Source: Monosporascus cannonballus
Taxonomy: Eukaryota; Ascomycota; Sordariomycetes; Xylariales
Assembly: GCA_004154925.1 (NCBI GenBank)
Contig: QJNS01000522.1
Location: forward strand, 1 to 19,302
Direction: 5' to 3'
Length of the DNA: 19,302 nucleotides
The position numbers were made by a program, and so were the translations under genes. A model generated the notes under the pieces. It was not told where the DNA came from and did not search any database. It was given only the letters and a program-made list of their open reading frames with translations. Positions 17,441 to 19,302 of the stretch are shown one piece after another (the first letter of the stretch is position 1; each line of letters starts with the position of its first letter).

Positions 17441-18587
17441 TCACTTATCTCGATATCGATACAAGTCGAAAGCACAGATCCTCTCCAGTATCGAGCTTGG
17501 CCTCGTATGGGAAAGGAAGGCGTCATATAGGCTCATCGCCGTAAGCCACCATTGTGGTTCGTCGTGTTCCTGAAGAAGCGTCGCAGCCTGCGCCCTGCAA
17601 CAGACGAGCCGCGCGAGTGTTGCAGGTGAGTCAAGCTGTAATTCATTTTCGGAGTCCTGATCTAATCCAGTATTACCACGACGGCCTCCGGGACGGCATA
17701 TACGAGCGCGCAGCTGTAGAAAGGAATTATAAACGGTGTCGGGTGGCGTACCGGGCTCGGGCAACGGCATGGGTCCACCAAAAAATGATTCGAGGACGTC
17801 GCGGCTCTCCTGGCCCTTATTTCGCAGGTCAAGGGCTAGGGCAATTTGATAGGCGAGCTTTGCTGTTACGGGAGCAACGCCCAAACACAAGTCTATGTGA
17901 TAAGAAGGCGGGTTCCTGCTTAAGTAAGTAGCTAGGGCGTGCTGGCTGGAGAGATCAAGGAGAGCAGGCCTCGAGGGTAAGTCGCTAAGCCGAAGGAGAA
18001 GCTGTATTTATGGACAGGGTCAGCAAGGCGTAATAGGATAATACCGAATAAAGATATTGTCTCACCTTGGCGATGCGGAAAATTAATCTGGCATCAGAGA
18101 GCTGATCGGCCTGCCAGGTTGGCGGCAGATTATCAGAAGCCCAGGTAGCTCTTTTGTTGTACGGAAGAAAGAGTATAGGATGCGCCGTACTATCCGGCAC
18201 GCTCGTTAGGGGCCGCAAAAGCTCGATCTGTTCGGCTGAAACGGGAAACGAGATTCCCTTGGCGTGCAAGAGACGCAGGGCAGCGACGAGGCTTTCTTCT
18301 AGCGTATCGAGATGGCCTAGTTGGATAGGGAAAGGATCTCGGCCTCCAATACGGTAAAGGAAATCATCGAAAGGGATAGAACGGGCTGCTCTAGGACGGC
18401 GGACTTCGATACTGCGGCGGGAGTCGGATTGGTGGATAAGGCGGAGGGTGCAACAAAATCGCGCGTTAAGAAGGATCAATAGCGACGATTGGCAGGTGTA
18501 GGCTTTGTCGGAATAACACTGGGCGCGGGTTAAAGAGACTTGGTTAGTAATTAATTCGGGGGAAGAAGGGGGCCGGGGAGGGTACAT
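17441..18587 (-). CDS. Orphan protein of about 360 residues, two exons
   Basis: Exon 1 runs from ATG 18587 to 18066 and exon 2 from 18001 to a TGA at 17441. The intron is 64 nt (GTGAGA donor, ATACAG acceptor, phase 0), so the frame joins exactly (174 + 187 codons). The N-terminus is Pro/Ser-rich; the middle has RRPRAARSIPFDDFLYRIGG and PILFLPYNKRATW. Exon 2 is helical and Leu/Ala-rich (LAYQIALALDLRNKGQ, LARLVCCRAQAATLLQ), faintly like a helical-repeat protein. There is no signal peptide, membrane span or catalytic motif. The 17730-17620 part is less coding-like and might hide another intron, but the frame is open without one. I do not recognise the family. Confidence 0.6.
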
Positions 18588-19141
18588 ACTTGTATTGTGG
18601 TACACTCGCGAACACTGCGAAATTTCAAATTGGGCTTTGTTCGAGATCGGGGGGGATGAGGATTACTTCTGGGCATGGCGATGGCCGTTCTCGTGCAGGA
18701 ACCATGCGTTCGAGGTTTTATTCCTGTTGGCCGATTCATTGGTTGATAGTGCAGTGGAGGATTTGTGAGAAAGATGTATGCGGCGTGTTATACGGATTGA
18801 TTGATGCGAAGAGAAGATGGTTCAGATAGCCTGGCTGGTCCCTCTCGCCTGCAGCTTTATCGAGGTGGAGCAGCTGTCAGCGTGTCAACCTTAAACAGGA
18901 TCCCCAGGCCCTATCGTCTATGAAAATACGCTTTATTTCAAAACAACAGCAGTGGGGTAAGGTCTAAAAGAAAGGAACGAGAGGGACTGGATGAAGTTTG
19001 CTATTTCCGACGGTGATATATTTATAAGTACTTAAGGGTTCTTAATTTCAGCACGATAGCTATTTATGAATCTACAGGTTTTATTAACTAAGCCGGTTAA
19101 CATAGCTTGCGACCCGCTAATTTTCCTTACGAAAACGTCAT
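18588..19141. other. Intergenic region, no supported gene
   Basis: A short minus-strand frame (18551-18739) ends inside the orphan gene and has no clear splice link to it. The stretch 18990-19080 is AT-rich (ATATATTTATAAGT at about 19016-19029). It presumably contains the promoters of the orphan gene and of the ORF at the right edge. Confidence 0.3.
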
Positions 19142-19302
19142 ATGGCGGAGTTGTCGCTATCCTGCTGGCTTCGGTCGGCGCTACCCGATAAACCTTTCAT
19201 CTACCACAATCGCGCAATGCGACAAGGAACCGGTCGCGACCATATTTACGCATCGCTTGTGGAATCGATAAAGGTAGAGCAATGGCGCGAACTCGGTACC
19301 CT
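19142..19302 (+). CDS. 5' part of an ORF running off the right edge
   Basis: ATG at 19142 opens a frame that stays open for 53 codons to the window end. It starts MAELSLSCWLRSALPDKPF and continues with polar, helix-prone sequence (YASLVESIKVEQWREL). Codon use is even, and no stop occurs in this frame although other frames have them. It is too short to identify a family. It may be the first exon of a gene continuing to the right. Confidence 0.45.
   Translation, partial: MAELSLSCWLRSALPDKPFIYHNRAMRQGTGRDHIYASLVESIKVEQWRELGT

Noticed and set aside
1..19302. CRISPR array, bacterial operon, tRNA or rRNA genes
   Set aside because: No regularly spaced repeats, Shine-Dalgarno-led gene chains, tRNA T-loop motifs or rRNA-like sequence were seen; introns and gene families point to a fungal nuclear genome.

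Overview
The window looks like an accessory region of a filamentous ascomycete (Pezizomycotina) nuclear genome. Genes lie on both strands, are widely spaced, and several only make sense when short introns of about 46-96 nt are removed. These introns have GTAAGT-like donors, CTRAC-type branch points and CAG/TAG acceptors. The recognisable families (ferric reductase, RING-patatin protein, BAH-PHD reader, J-domain protein) are typical of filamentous fungi. No CRISPR, bacterial operon, rRNA or tRNA was seen. Gene models were built by hand from the sequence; no database search was run.

Left third. A 425-bp hAT-like non-autonomous element (92-516) lies between a truncated start of a minus-strand ORF (1-76) and the 3' end of a decayed minus-strand gene (517-2442). 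That gene combines a coiled-coil region with a DnaJ/J domain. It carries paired TAG codons, two TAA codons inside a 15-bp tandem repeat, and a one-base frame conflict beside a duplicated segment. Facing away from it is a coiled-coil protein with a basic tail (2664-3405), then a protein made of three copies of a roughly 90-residue helical repeat (3712-4764).

Middle. A five-exon ferric reductase gene (minus strand, 5173 to about 6847) keeps its four haem-ligand histidines and its FAD and NAD(P)H segments. It has one internal stop and two damaged splice sites. Divergent from it is a small two-helix membrane protein (7025-7381). After a poor stretch come a small zinc-ribbon-like protein (8662-9129, minus) and, divergent from it, an apparently intact five-exon, 931-residue protein (9406-12396) with an N-terminal region, a RING-like finger and a patatin phospholipase domain with a complete Ser/Asp dyad.

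Right third. A BAH-PHD chromatin-reader gene (13666-15039) reads well across four exons except for one in-frame TAA. It is followed by a GC-rich mosaic (15869-17240) of coding-like blocks on both strands, with frame breaks and a 33-bp direct repeat. I could not identify it; it resembles a decayed insertion of foreign origin. A two-exon orphan of 360 residues (17441-18587, minus) and an ORF running off the right edge (19142-19302) complete the window.

Two themes connect the regions. First, most disabling changes in three separate genes are what C-to-T change at CpA would give (CAA/CAG to TAA/TAG, TGG to TAG, GT donor to AT), the usual signature of repeat-induced point mutation (RIP). The RING-patatin gene shows no such damage. 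Second, a ferric reductase close to a patatin-like gene, with other orphan genes, recalls the cargo of Starship giant transposons. No DUF3435 tyrosine-recombinase captain is visible here, so that link remains a hypothesis.
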